Shown here: in pieces, positions 1 to 8,401 of the stretch
How positions within the stretch are numbered: position 1 is the first letter of the stretch
How the letters are laid out: each line of letters begins with the position of its first letter
Assembly (NCBI GenBank): GCA_965248915.1
Contig: OZ252216.1
Span: 3,100,001-3,164,000, forward strand
Reading direction: 5' to 3'
Length of the DNA stretch: 64,000 nt
DNA from: CBDFLA01 sp965248915
GTDB taxonomy: Bacteria; Pseudomonadota; Alphaproteobacteria; M2410
Made by a program: the position numbers and the translations under genes
Notes under the pieces: model-generated
Seen by the model: the letters and a program-made list of their open reading frames with translations, nothing else
Database searches by the model: none
What the model was told of the DNA's origin: nothing

Positions 1-317
1 CGCCCTTGTACCCAAGCGTCGCCATTGTCGGCTTTGACAATGTTGTAAGGCACCATGTCGCGGTCTTTTTGCGTGGTCGGGTCATCGAACTTACGCCCGA
101 TCAAACGCTTAATCGCGAAATATGTATGTTCTGGGTTGGTAACGGCTTGGCGTTTTGCCGGTTGTCCGGTGAGCCGTTCGCCGTCTTCAGAGAAGGCCAC
201 CATCGAAGGTGTGGTTCTTGTGCCTTCTGCGTTTTCGATCACTTTCGGGTCGGCCCCGTCCATGATGGCGACACAGGAATTGGTTGTGCCGAGGTCAATA
301 CCGATGACTTTCGCCAT
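1..317 (-). CDS. dnaK: Molecular chaperone DnaK (Hsp70), N-terminal part only
   Basis: ATP-dependent cytosolic chaperone that works with GrpE and DnaJ. Only the first 105 codons lie in the window; the gene continues past the left edge. The translation opens MAKVIGIDLGTTNSCVAIMD, the phosphate-1 loop of the actin-like ATPase domain, followed by the RTTPSMVAF and AIKRLIGRKF segments typical of Hsp70. The ATG at 317 is preceded by GGAG at 327-330, a nine-base spacing. It is transcribed away from alkB, and a candidate heat-shock promoter lies at 453-481. grpE and hrcA sit about 3.6 kb away on the same strand, separated by unrelated genes. Confidence 0.97.
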   Translation of the reverse strand, partial: MAKVIGIDLGTTNSCVAIMDGADPKVIENAEGTRTTPSMVAFSEDGERLTGQPAKRQAVTNPEHTYFAIKRLIGRKFDDPTTQKDRDMVPYNIVKADNGDAWVQG

Positions 318-452
318 GTGTTCTATCTCCTTTTGCGGCGGTCCGCGGCGGCCACGTCATGCACCGGCACGGTCCCCTATCTGAGACGTTCCTCATGCTT
401 TAGCGATGTTGAGGAACTGTTAATCTATCCGTAGAGCTTTAAGCTACGCGGT

Positions 453-481
453 ATATATGGTTCATGACCTCGGGCCGCAAG
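453..481 (-). promoter_or_regulatory. Candidate RpoH (sigma-32) heat-shock promoter of dnaK
   Basis: On the minus strand a CTTG box (478-481) is followed after 18 bases by CATATAT (453-459). This is close to the alphaproteobacterial RpoH pattern of CTTG, 17-18 bases, then CYTATNT, with one mismatch in the -10. It would give a leader of roughly 130 nt before dnaK. The assignment rests on motif match and on the identity of the downstream gene. Confidence 0.5.
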
Positions 482-550
482 CCTTTCAACCTCTAAAAAG
501 CGAGTGAAAATGCGGCAAATAGTGTCAATCTGCCAAAGGAATTGCATTTC

Positions 551-1174
551 ATGGAAGGATTCCGCCTCTTGCCCGAGTATTTGCCCGCCGCCAAGCAAGC
601 CAATTTGGTGCGATGGGTAAAGGACTTGAACACGGAGGCCCCCTTCTTCAAGCCATGCATGCCACGTTCTGGAAAGCCTTTTTCCGTTCATATGACAAAT
701 GCGGGGTCATTGGGCTGGCTGTCCGACAAACAAGACGGCTATCGCTATGAAGCCACCCATCCTGAAACGGGAAAACCATGGCCGATCATTCCAGAGGCCT
801 TGACCACCCTTTGGCGTGAGCTGACAGACTACGAGGCAGACCCAGAATGTTGCCTCGTCAATTACTACGGCCCTCCAAATGCGAAGATGGGGTTGCACCA
901 AGACCGCGATGAAGAAGATATGGCCGCGCCGGTCGTCTCAGTTTCCTTGGGCGACACGGCCCTTTTTCGCATTGGCGGCAAAGAGCGAAAAGGACCGACC
1001 AAATCGGTGCGTCTTGGTTCCGGCGATGTCGTCGTTTTTGGAGGTGCCGCGCGTTTTGCTTTTCACGGCGTTGACCGGGTGCAGTTCGGCACGTCGAGGC
1101 TTCTCACCAAATGCGCTTTTGCGGAGCAGGGCGGTCGTCTCAACTTAACACTGCGACGCGTCAGTAAACCCTAG
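551..1174 (+). CDS. alkB: AlkB-like 2-oxoglutarate/Fe(II) dioxygenase
   Basis: Oxidative demethylase that removes alkyl groups such as 1-methyladenine and 3-methylcytosine from DNA or RNA, using Fe(II) and 2-oxoglutarate. The 207-residue product has the iron ligands H116-x-D118 (in GLHQDRDEED) and H172, the NYYGP segment, and the C-terminal RLNLTLR motif (196-202) that binds 2-oxoglutarate. Length fits bacterial AlkB. An in-frame TTG lies nine bases upstream, but the ATG at 551 has AAAGGA ten bases before it and is preferred. It is divergent from dnaK. The family assignment is firm; the preferred substrate is not deducible. Confidence 0.93.
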   Translation: MEGFRLLPEYLPAAKQANLVRWVKDLNTEAPFFKPCMPRSGKPFSVHMTNAGSLGWLSDKQDGYRYEATHPETGKPWPIIPEALTTLWRELTDYEADPECCLVNYYGPPNAKMGLHQDRDEEDMAAPVVSVSLGDTALFRIGGKERKGPTKSVRLGSGDVVVFGGAARFAFHGVDRVQFGTSRLLTKCAFAEQGGRLNLTLRRVSKP

Positions 1175-1324
1175 ACTCCAATGCTCATATAGGTTTCATG
1201 AGATCCACTATTGGTCGCGCCAGAGTGGTGCCGTCACGGTCAATTTCGAGAATTTGGTCAATTTTGTCGTGACATGAGCGAAGTATACTGGCCTCGCAAC
1301 TCGATTATGTTCTAAACTTTTGAC

Positions 1325-2116
1325 ATGGACGGCCCAAGTTTCATTAATGCAAAAGGGCCAATCGCGCTGGCCCTACTCCTGACGGTCTTGAGTTATTTAC
1401 CCGAGGCTGCCAACGCTGCTTTGCAAGCTGAAAAGGGGCGGCCCACCACACGCGCAACGCTTTATGGGTGCTTCGAAGGCGGCATCGCTCATCGTCTCAA
1501 TCAAGAAGTCGGACGTCTCAAGCAAGGTCAAAGCTTGCCCAGTTGGGTGATTGATGAATTTCGCGCCGGAACCTGTCTCGCCGTTCCGCCCGGCGTCAAA
1601 ATAGGCAAGAGTGTCACGGTTCGATCCGGACGCATCCGTCTTTCGAAAGTACTGCTTGATGGCTCCAGCACTTGGCTCTACGCGCCAAGCTGGTTGGTAA
1701 CAGAGGCGCTGACACCTGGACTTTCAAGGGTCATTGGTGTCGACGGTCGCCTGCAATTTCTCAATCCCATGCAAAATGAAACCAACGCTCTACTGGAGGA
1801 AGCCGAGGTCTTCTTTACCTGTCGCCGGGACATCCATGACTTTAACGAAAGGGCTATCAAGCACAATCGTTCGCTCCGGGAAGCACAAGAAACCGGCGGG
1901 TATTCCCGTGCAACACCTTCAACCGTCTTCTTAGGCGTCGCATCGACAGAGGTGCGTCGAGGTCGAATGTTGCGGGACGAGGGCCGCAAGCTTGAGGCGC
2001 GCTGCCTGGATCATTTGAAGTTTAGGGCCCATCCCACTTTCCTCACCTATGCCAGCGAGGTCTACGCCGTTCACTATCAACCTGGACCGCCCATCGGCAT
2101 CACTGCTGTTGGATAG
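1325..2116 (+). CDS. Secreted protein of unknown function
   Basis: I do not recognise this 263-residue protein. The N-terminus has a hydrophobic stretch (about 12-26) ending in AANA-A, a good signal peptidase I site after residue 31, so it is probably periplasmic or secreted. The mature part has four cysteines (C49, C84 and two later, in FFTCRRD and EARCLD), which could form disulfides, and a charged helical stretch (about 160-220). No Shine-Dalgarno is evident before the ATG. It stands alone between alkB and a convergent metallo-hydrolase, whose stop lies 11 bases beyond. The ORF reads like a real gene; its role is unknown. Confidence 0.7.
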   Translation: MDGPSFINAKGPIALALLLTVLSYLPEAANAALQAEKGRPTTRATLYGCFEGGIAHRLNQEVGRLKQGQSLPSWVIDEFRAGTCLAVPPGVKIGKSVTVRSGRIRLSKVLLDGSSTWLYAPSWLVTEALTPGLSRVIGVDGRLQFLNPMQNETNALLEEAEVFFTCRRDIHDFNERAIKHNRSLREAQETGGYSRATPSTVFLGVASTEVRRGRMLRDEGRKLEARCLDHLKFRAHPTFLTYASEVYAVHYQPGPPIGITAVG

Positions 2117-2127
2117 AACACATTTGG

Positions 2128-2883
2128 CTAAAGCGGGATTGAGAGACCGTCCTCAGCGGTCTCATAGTCAATGTCGTCGGCCTTCGCGAGCATGGCCGGC
2201 CCGAGATGGGTGAGAATGACCCTTTTGGCCGTTACCTTCGATAAATGGCCTGAAAGGGTTGCGAAATCAGTGTGATGTGGGATCGGGGTGTCGAAGCCAT
2301 AAGACTCGCAGATGAACAAGTCGACGCCATTTGCCGCCTCGACCAAAGCTTCGCACCAAGCAGTGTCCCCTGAATAACAGACCGACGTATCGTGAGCTTC
2401 CACACGCAAGGCGTAACAGGGCACCGCAATGTTTGGGCTGTGCTCCACTGTGTAAGCTGTGACCGCCAATTCCCCAATCTGGTGGGGCTCACGGTCTTTC
2501 AGTTCAACATAAGTGAGCGGGAATTTGGCTTCCCGTTCACTCGAACCAGGAAACATTGCCTCGCGTAAGGTATCGATGGTTCCTCTGAGGCCTGGCGGAC
2601 CTGCGATGGTGAGGGGTGCGGTCCGGCGTGAGGCGAACTGCGCGTCGAAGAGAAGAAAGGGAAGTCCCCCGAAATGATCTCCGTGGAAATGGGTAAGCAA
2701 GATTATGTCAATGTCGTTCGGGTCGACCCCTTGTTGGCGCATGGCGATCAGAGACGAGGCGCCGCAATCGATCAACGCGCTTGTGTCCTCACCTTTGAGA
2801 TGAAAGCAGGTGTTAAAGCGCCCTCCGGTGCCAAACGCATCGCCACAACCAATGAAAGTCAATTCCATCTTCGGAGTTTGCAC
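2128..2883 (-). CDS. Metallo-beta-lactamase-fold hydrolase (RNase Z-like subgroup)
   Basis: Binuclear-zinc hydrolase, probably cytosolic because no signal peptide is seen. The 251-residue sequence carries the zinc motif THFHGDHFGG (H65, H67, D69, H70), a later VEHSPN histidine, the bridging aspartate in YSGDTAW, and a terminal LTHLGP histidine. The layout resembles RNase Z or PhnP-type phosphodiesterases, but the protein is shorter than a typical tRNase Z. The substrate is therefore open. The start is GTG at 2883; an ATG five codons on (2868) is equally possible, and neither has a convincing ribosome-binding site. Confidence 0.85.
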   Translation of the reverse strand: MQTPKMELTFIGCGDAFGTGGRFNTCFHLKGEDTSALIDCGASSLIAMRQQGVDPNDIDIILLTHFHGDHFGGLPFLLFDAQFASRRTAPLTIAGPPGLRGTIDTLREAMFPGSSEREAKFPLTYVELKDREPHQIGELAVTAYTVEHSPNIAVPCYALRVEAHDTSVCYSGDTAWCEALVEAANGVDLFICESYGFDTPIPHHTDFATLSGHLSKVTAKRVILTHLGPAMLAKADDIDYETAEDGLSIPL

Positions 2884-2971
2884 GGGCCAATTGAACCGCG
2901 CAACGAAAAGCGCGCCGGTCCGGACATTGAACCCGCGCGCTTTCTGGGGGACCTGACCCTGGGGTCAGTGC

Positions 2972-3802
2972 TTAGGGCTTATGAACTTTGATACGGCCTG
3001 AACCGCTGGAGGACAATTCGACAATCTTGCCGCCGCCATAAATGTTGACCCGGCCTGAACCCATTGTTTTTACAGAGACATCGCCGGTCGCGAAGGCATC
3101 AACACCACCAGAACCGAAGCTTGTGATTTCAACTTCTTTACATTCGAAGGACTTTGCATTCGTGCGCCCGCTGCCATGGTTCTTGATGGTCAGGTCGTCG
3201 CATGAACCGGCAATCATCATATCCCCACTGCCATGCGAGCCCACCTCGATGGATTTTGTGACCAAGCGATCGAACTCAACATCGCCTGATCCCATTTGAT
3301 CAAGCTCAACCTCATCACACACGAAAGAGTTTGAGCTCAGCTCACCGCTGCCTTGTGACGCAATATCTGCGCTTTTGCACTTTCCCTCTAAGGAGACGTC
3401 GCCGCTGCCCATCTGCTTGAGCCTAAATCGATCTTGGTTCAGTCCTGTGATGTCCCCATCACCAGAGCCTTGAGACACGAAGGCCGTCAACGACGGAACT
3501 GAAACGTAAATCGTTGCGGAATGGTTGACATTGATGAAACCTTTTTTCGACTTGCGACGGATGACCAGCGTATCGCCTTTAACTTCCGTAATGATATCTT
3601 GGATCTCATCGTCTTCCGCTTCAACGCGCACGTCTTGTTTCTTGCCCACTTGGACGATGACATCACTTGAGCCCAGCGATTTGATCTCTGTGAATTCCGC
3701 AACGTCACGGGCCTCTGAGACCTTCGCTGCATAGGCTGCGGGAGCAAAGGCGATGAGAACCGCCGCGCTCGCGATGATCAGCTTGTTTAAATTCTGGTAC
3801 AT
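2972..3802 (-). CDS. Secreted GIN-domain (DUF2807) protein with nine GSG repeats
   Basis: Predicted periplasmic or surface protein of 276 residues. A signal peptide (1-25, cleaved after AYA) is followed by a short N-terminal region and a repeat domain. The tripeptide GSG recurs at residues 112, 132, 151, 171, 191, 210, 230, 248 and 267, a period of 18-20 residues, usually as [MQH]GSG[DR] with an alternating hydrophobic pattern. This fits the right-handed beta-helix of the DUF2807/GIN family ('auto-transporter adhesin head', also related to DUF4097). Function in this family is poorly defined. The ATG at 3802 has GGGGAAG five bases upstream, so I prefer it to the in-frame start 13 codons earlier. 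Confidence 0.85.
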   Translation of the reverse strand: MYQNLNKLIIASAAVLIAFAPAAYAAKVSEARDVAEFTEIKSLGSSDVIVQVGKKQDVRVEAEDDEIQDIITEVKGDTLVIRRKSKKGFINVNHSATIYVSVPSLTAFVSQGSGDGDITGLNQDRFRLKQMGSGDVSLEGKCKSADIASQGSGELSSNSFVCDEVELDQMGSGDVEFDRLVTKSIEVGSHGSGDMMIAGSCDDLTIKNHGSGRTNAKSFECKEVEITSFGSGGVDAFATGDVSVKTMGSGRVNIYGGGKIVELSSSGSGRIKVHKP

Positions 3803-3932
3803 AGTCTTCCCCTTATTCGGCGCAAGGCGCCGCTCACTCAAGATACGTTGCGCAGTCTATGACGAGGAAGGGAGGGGGTCTGTAAAGTACTTTACGCAAC
3901 CTGAGCCACGAAAACCGCAGAAAACTGAAGGA

Positions 3933-4601
3933 TTAGCTGCCGTTCTCACCATCAGGGGCGGCGGCACTTGGGTCCACTTGTTTGGCTGGGTGCTCACCTT
4001 TGGCAACCGTCACCATAGCCGGGCGCAACAGCCGGTCATCAATGAGATACCCTGTTTGAACGACGTCGATAACGGTCCCTTGTGGCAATTCGGTGCCCGG
4101 AATCTCGGCAATGGCGTGGTGCAAATTAGGATCAAATTTCTCATTTTCCGGCTGAAGGAGCTTAATCGCGTGCCGATCGAAAATGTCGTGCAATTGTTTA
4201 TCGGTCATCTCAACGCCGGCTAACAAGCTCTCGAAAGTATCTTCCGCGTTGGCACGAATTTCTTCAGGGACCGCGGCCAGTGCGCGCTTGAGATTGTCAG
4301 CAACACTTAAGAGATCTTCGGCGAACTTGCGAATGCCAAACTTCTGAGCGTTCTGCTTTTCCCGTTCCGTGCGGCGCCTCAAGTTTTCCATATCAGCCAT
4401 TGTGCGCAGCATGCGATCTTTCAGGCCGGCGTTTTCCGCCTGCAGCTCTTCATATGTTTGCCCGCTTATGAAGTCTGCTTCCAAAATCGCTTCCGCATCA
4501 TTCGCGATGGCTGGCTCAGAGGCTGCGTCCGCGGAAGGGGCCTCTTCTCCGTTTTCGGGCCCATTTTCTTCTGGGTCCTGCGTGTTGTTTTCGTCGATCA
4601 T
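3933..4601 (-). CDS. grpE: Nucleotide exchange factor GrpE
   Basis: Cytosolic dimeric co-chaperone that drives ADP release from DnaK. The 222-residue protein has an acidic N-terminal tail (1-45), a long coiled-coil helix (about 49-110, including MADMENLRRRTEREK) and the C-terminal beta-wing with the GrpE signature around FDPNLHHAIAEIPGT and GTVIDVVQTGYLID. The start ATG is preceded by AAGGA with eight-base spacing. It lies 131 bases downstream of hrcA on the same strand, the usual pairing, and may be co-transcribed with it. Confidence 0.97.
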   Translation of the reverse strand: MIDENNTQDPEENGPENGEEAPSADAASEPAIANDAEAILEADFISGQTYEELQAENAGLKDRMLRTMADMENLRRRTEREKQNAQKFGIRKFAEDLLSVADNLKRALAAVPEEIRANAEDTFESLLAGVEMTDKQLHDIFDRHAIKLLQPENEKFDPNLHHAIAEIPGTELPQGTVIDVVQTGYLIDDRLLRPAMVTVAKGEHPAKQVDPSAAAPDGENGS

Positions 4602-4732
4602 ACTGCAGTCCTTAAGGCATCTCTTCGGGGCGTAGCCCGATCCGTGCTTCCTTTATCGCAAACCGCTCACAAACCCAAGGCGTTTGATGCGGCCAGCCCT
4701 CATATAGGGTGCTCAGTGAGAATTAGGAGGGG

Positions 4733-5797
4733 TCAACGGGTCAAAAGGCGGCTGATCGCGCGCGCTGAATAGTCAACCATTGGGATTATCCGAGCATAGT
4801 TGAGCCGGGTCGGGCCAATCACACCAATGACGCCGAGAATGTTTTGTTCAGCGTCCCGATAGGGAGAAACAATCACCGAGGAACCGGACAAGCTAAACAG
4901 GTTGTTCTCGGAACCAATGAAAATACGCACCCCTTCTCCTGATTGGGCGACATCAAGGAGGCCCAAGAGTTCGTTCTTTTGCTCCAGGTCGTCAAACAGC
5001 ATCCGGATGCGCTCAAGATCTTCAGCGGCCTCAAGATCCTCCAGCAAATTTGCTCGACCGCGCACGATCAAAGCCCGGTCGCTCGCATTATCAGTGCCGG
5101 CCCAAGTCGCAAAGCCAGCGTCGATAACCTCTGCCGTCAATTGATCGAGTTCTTGGCGTCGATGATCGCGCTCGCTCTCAATGTCGGCGCGCGCGTCTCG
5201 TAGTGTTTTGCCGAGCAATCTTGCATTGAGATAGTTGGCCGCCTGAACCATAGCGGACGGCGTCGTGCCAAGAGGAAAATGGACCACGCGATTTTCAACG
5301 GCCCCGTCTTCAAAGACCAAGATGACAATGCCTTGCTGTCCTGAGGTCTGGACGAACTCAATATGTTTGAGGGTGCCTTCATGTTTCGGTGTGACCACCA
5401 GACCTGCGCAATGAGAAAGCCCTGAAAGCCGCGTCGTGGCTTCCGCCAAAAGGTCTTCGAAGTTGCGCCCTTCCGCTGCGATTTGCCCTTCGATGGCCTG
5501 GCGCTCTTCGGCGTTGAGATCACCAACCTCAAGCAATCCATCCACAAACATACGCAAGCCAAGCTGGGAGGGCAAACGCCCCGCGCTCGTGTGAGGTGCC
5601 GTCAGGAGCCCCAGTTTTTCAAGGTCAGACATGACGTTTCGGACCGACGCAGCCGACAAGGAGACCGGCAGAGACTGCGAAATCGTGCGCGAGCCCACCG
5701 GATCGCCAGTCGACAGATAAGACTCGACAATTTGCCGAAAGACCGCCCGTGAACGCTCATTTAGTTCTTCCAAAGCCGATAGTGTCTGATCCGTCAC
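4733..5797 (-). CDS. hrcA: Heat-inducible transcription repressor HrcA
   Basis: Repressor of CIRCE-controlled chaperone operons such as groESL. The N-terminal winged helix includes LNERSRAVFRQIVESYLSTG and PVGSRTISQ, then SLSAASVRNVMSDLEKLGLL, diagnostic of HrcA. The GAF-like core and the C-terminal segment (GVIGVIGPTRLNYARIIPMV) are intact. The open frame extends to an ATG at 5929, but that would overlap the divergent rph start. The GTG at 5797 gives a normal 354-residue protein and is chosen. I saw no CIRCE inverted repeat in this window, so targets are presumably elsewhere. Confidence 0.95.
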   Translation of the reverse strand: MTDQTLSALEELNERSRAVFRQIVESYLSTGDPVGSRTISQSLPVSLSAASVRNVMSDLEKLGLLTAPHTSAGRLPSQLGLRMFVDGLLEVGDLNAEERQAIEGQIAAEGRNFEDLLAEATTRLSGLSHCAGLVVTPKHEGTLKHIEFVQTSGQQGIVILVFEDGAVENRVVHFPLGTTPSAMVQAANYLNARLLGKTLRDARADIESERDHRRQELDQLTAEVIDAGFATWAGTDNASDRALIVRGRANLLEDLEAAEDLERIRMLFDDLEQKNELLGLLDVAQSGEGVRIFIGSENNLFSLSGSSVIVSPYRDAEQNILGVIGVIGPTRLNYARIIPMVDYSARAISRLLTR

Positions 5798-5919
5798 CTG
5801 TGGGGTGGTCCCCTCTTTTGAAATTTGAACACTTACTTGAAACTTAGGAAGCCCTGACGATTGCGTCAATTGCCCCAAATAGGTAGAACCGCATCTCACT
5901 TTTAGTAGAGGAATGCCAA

Positions 5920-6639
5920 ATGAGACCATCCGGCCGGGCCATTGACGCCCTTCGTGACGTTACCTTAGAGCCAGGATTTGCAAAACACGCCGAAGGGTCT
6001 TGTTTTGTCCGCTTTGGAGATACCCATGTTTTGTGCACCGCGAGTGTAGAAGAGCGCGTGCCGCCCTTTTTGCGCGGCAAAGGCCAAGGCTGGGTAACCG
6101 CGGAATACGGCATGTTGCCGCGATCAACTGGTGAGCGCATGCGGCGCGAAGCCAGCGCTGGCAAACAATCCGGGCGCACCCAAGAAATTCAACGCCTCAT
6201 TGGGCGCTCCATGCGCGCGGTCATTGATCTCAAAGCCTTGGGCGAGCGCCAAGTCTCCCTTGATTGCGACGTCATTCAAGCAGATGGCGGCACGCGCACG
6301 GCCTCAATAACTGGCGCCTGGGTCGCCCTTCGCCAAGCCACCTTGCGGATGTTGTCAAAGGCCGAGCTCGAAAAGGACCCAATCCTGGATCAGGTTGCCG
6401 CCATTTCTTGCGGCATCTATCAAGGACAGCCGGTTTTGGACTTGGATTACGCAGAGGATTCAACCGCCGAAACGGACGCCAATTTTGTCATGACTGGTAG
6501 TGGCGGCATTGTCGAAATCCAAGGTACCGCTGAGGGCGAGCCCTTTTCTGACGCCAATTTCGCGGATTTGATGGGCCTTGCCAAAGGGGGCATCGCAGAT
6601 TTGTTGGTGATGCAACGACAAGCCCTTGGCCTCGATTGA
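5920..6639 (+). CDS. rph: Ribonuclease PH
   Basis: Phosphorolytic 3'-5' exoribonuclease that trims tRNA 3' ends; works as a hexameric ring in the cytosol. The 239-residue product matches the family length and has the N-terminal MRPSGRA, the arginine-rich GERMRREASAGKQSGRTQEI stretch and the signature CDVIQADGGTRTASITGA (about 116-133). A GAGG lies upstream of the ATG. It is divergent from hrcA and heads a rightward run through two P-loop genes, rdgB and hemW. Confidence 0.97.
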   Translation: MRPSGRAIDALRDVTLEPGFAKHAEGSCFVRFGDTHVLCTASVEERVPPFLRGKGQGWVTAEYGMLPRSTGERMRREASAGKQSGRTQEIQRLIGRSMRAVIDLKALGERQVSLDCDVIQADGGTRTASITGAWVALRQATLRMLSKAELEKDPILDQVAAISCGIYQGQPVLDLDYAEDSTAETDANFVMTGSGGIVEIQGTAEGEPFSDANFADLMGLAKGGIADLLVMQRQALGLD

Positions 6640-6661
6640 TTCTGAAAGCGGGTGGTGGCCG

Positions 6662-7240
6662 ATGCAACGCATACTCATCATCGGATGTCCTGGCGCTGGA
6701 AAATCGACGCTAGCACCACAACTGAGTGAACGGCTTAACCTGCCTGTCTACCATTTGGATAATGCGTATTGGCTGCCGGGGTGGGTTGGGCCTGACAAAA
6801 ACGAATTCCGTCAAAAACTCAAAGAGATAGTCGACAGACCGCGCTGGATTATCGACGGGTGTTATTCCTCGACGTTCAATATTCGATTTCCCAAGGCCGA
6901 TACCATTGTTCATCTCGACTATTCGAGAGGGCTCTGCATGTACCGAACCCTTAAGCGAATTGCCCTGAATTTCGGGAGAGTGCGCCCGGACAGTGGCGCA
7001 GGATGTCCGGAGCAAATCGATTTCGAGTTTATAAAATATGTTTGGGAGTTCAGGCGAACCCGAAGCCAAATGATATACGACTGGATAGACAGAATTCGGG
7101 AAGATCAAGAAGCTCTGACCTTTACCCATCCGCGACAAACTGAAGAATGGCTGATCGGGCTTGGCGAGAGGTCGGCTCAAACCACTGATCTTAAAGAGAC
7201 TTCAAGTGATTTGGTCGACTCCGGAGAGAGCCGGCCATGA
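6662..7240 (+). CDS. P-loop kinase-like protein (FlaR / 'topology modulation' type), copy 1
   Basis: Small P-loop NTPase of 192 residues that looks like a nucleoside or adenylate kinase. Walker A is GCPGAGKST (8-16). It is followed by the HLDNAYWLPGW segment and RWIIDGCYSSTF, both typical of the family annotated as topology modulation protein FlaR. The substrate is not known. An in-frame start at 6626 would overlap rph by 14 bases; the ATG at 6662 aligns with copy 2 and is preferred. A tail of about 20 residues after the THPRQTEEWL motif is absent from copy 2. It is a tandem paralogue of the next gene. Confidence 0.8.
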   Translation: MQRILIIGCPGAGKSTLAPQLSERLNLPVYHLDNAYWLPGWVGPDKNEFRQKLKEIVDRPRWIIDGCYSSTFNIRFPKADTIVHLDYSRGLCMYRTLKRIALNFGRVRPDSGAGCPEQIDFEFIKYVWEFRRTRSQMIYDWIDRIREDQEALTFTHPRQTEEWLIGLGERSAQTTDLKETSSDLVDSGESRP

Positions 7241-7254
7241 GGAAGGCCTGTTAA

Positions 7255-7788
7255 ATGAAACGTGTCCTCATCCTCGGCTGTTCCGGCGCTGGAAAATCGA
7301 CTCTGGCGAGACAATTGGGCCACGGTCTCGACATTCCGGTGACGCACTTGGATCAAATCTACTGGCAACCTGGATGGGTCGAAGGTGACGATGCGGACCT
7401 TCGTGAAAAGGTCTCAAACATCGTCGCGCACCCTGCCTGGATTATCGACGGCGGCTATTCCCAAACCTATGACTTGCGGTTTCCCCACGCCGATACAATC
7501 ATTTATCTGGATTATCCGCGATGCCTCTGCGTGTTTCGGGTTCTAAAGAGAATAGCCACGACCTACGGACAAGTGCGTGTCGACATGGCGCCTGGATGCC
7601 CAGAGCAAATTGACGGGGAGTTCTTCAAATATGTGTGGACTTTCAATCGCAAGTGGCGGGCGCGAAATTTGGAGTGGCTGAATGCCGCGCGCGACAATCA
7701 ATCCGTGAAGGTCTTTACCCACCCGCGACAAACTGCAAAATGGCTGGGAGCGCTACGAAAGGATGCAGACAGTGCCCAGACGCTTTGA
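7255..7788 (+). CDS. P-loop kinase-like protein (FlaR / 'topology modulation' type), copy 2
   Basis: 177-residue paralogue of the preceding gene with the same motif order: Walker A GCSGAGKST (8-16), HLDQIYWQPGW, AWIIDGGYSQTYDLRFPHAD, LKRIATTYGQVR, PGCPEQIDGEFFKYVW and THPRQTAKWL. Both carry nearly the same nucleotide string around the Walker A loop, which points to local duplication. GGAAGG lies upstream of the ATG. The 3' end overlaps the rdgB start by 26 bases, so translation of the two is probably coupled. The biochemical role is not established. Confidence 0.8.
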   Translation: MKRVLILGCSGAGKSTLARQLGHGLDIPVTHLDQIYWQPGWVEGDDADLREKVSNIVAHPAWIIDGGYSQTYDLRFPHADTIIYLDYPRCLCVFRVLKRIATTYGQVRVDMAPGCPEQIDGEFFKYVWTFNRKWRARNLEWLNAARDNQSVKVFTHPRQTAKWLGALRKDADSAQTL

Positions 7789-8401
7789 AGGAAAGTCCAT
7801 CGTCGTCGCCAGCCACAACGAGGGCAAAGTTCGCGAGATCCGCGAACTCTTGTCCCCCTTCGGAATTGAGACCCTTTCGGCAAAGGAGTTGGCATTGGAG
7901 GAGCCTGAGGAAACCGGCCTCACTTACAAAGCCAATGCAGAGCTAAAGGCACTGGCGGCGGCAAAAGCCGCGAGACTGCCCGCTTTAGCGGACGATTCAG
8001 GCCTGAGCGTCAAGGCCTTAGACGGCGCCCCTGGGATCTATTCAGCCCGCTGGGCAGGTGACCCGCGCGACTTTGGCGCGGCCATGGTCAAGGTGGACGA
8101 AGAGCTGAAGGAGCGAGGCGCGGAAGGCCCGGACAAGCGCGTGGCCCAGTTCGTTTGTGCTCTGTCGCTGGCATGGCCTGATGGACATTTTGAGACCTTT
8201 CTCGGCACCGTTGACGGCGTCATTGTTTGGCCACCGCGCGGAGAGAAAGGCTTCGGGTATGACCCGATCTTCTTGCCGTCAGGGGAAGCCGAGACCTTTG
8301 GTGAAATGGATCAGGAGCGCAAGCACGCCATGAGCCACCGCGCCAACGCATTTCGCAAACTCATTGCGGAGTGCTTCACCCTCAAAGCGGTTGGACAGTG
8401 A
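7763..8401 (+). CDS. rdgB: dITP/XTP pyrophosphatase (RdgB/HAM1 family)
   Basis: Hydrolyses non-canonical purine nucleoside triphosphates (dITP, XTP) to monophosphates, keeping them out of DNA and RNA. The 212-residue product has the substrate loop ASHNEGKVREI (16-26), the catalytic region LADDSGLSVKALDGAPGIYSARWAG (about 75-99) and the C-terminal GEKGFGYDPIF and MSHRANAFRKL motifs. The start overlaps the upstream P-loop gene and the stop overlaps hemW (GTGA), so it sits inside a compact operon. Confidence 0.96.
   Translation: MQTVPRRFEGKSIVVASHNEGKVREIRELLSPFGIETLSAKELALEEPEETGLTYKANAELKALAAAKAARLPALADDSGLSVKALDGAPGIYSARWAGDPRDFGAAMVKVDEELKERGAEGPDKRVAQFVCALSLAWPDGHFETFLGTVDGVIVWPPRGEKGFGYDPIFLPSGEAETFGEMDQERKHAMSHRANAFRKLIAECFTLKAVGQ

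Noticed and set aside
2953..2968. CTGACC-CTGG-GGTCAG hairpin after the GIN-protein gene as a terminator
   Set aside because: The stem is short and no U-run follows on the minus strand, so I cannot call it an intrinsic terminator.
3753..4223. Plus-strand open frame over the grpE end
   Set aside because: Overlaps the signal peptide region of the GIN protein and grpE on the other strand, with no ribosome-binding site or motif.
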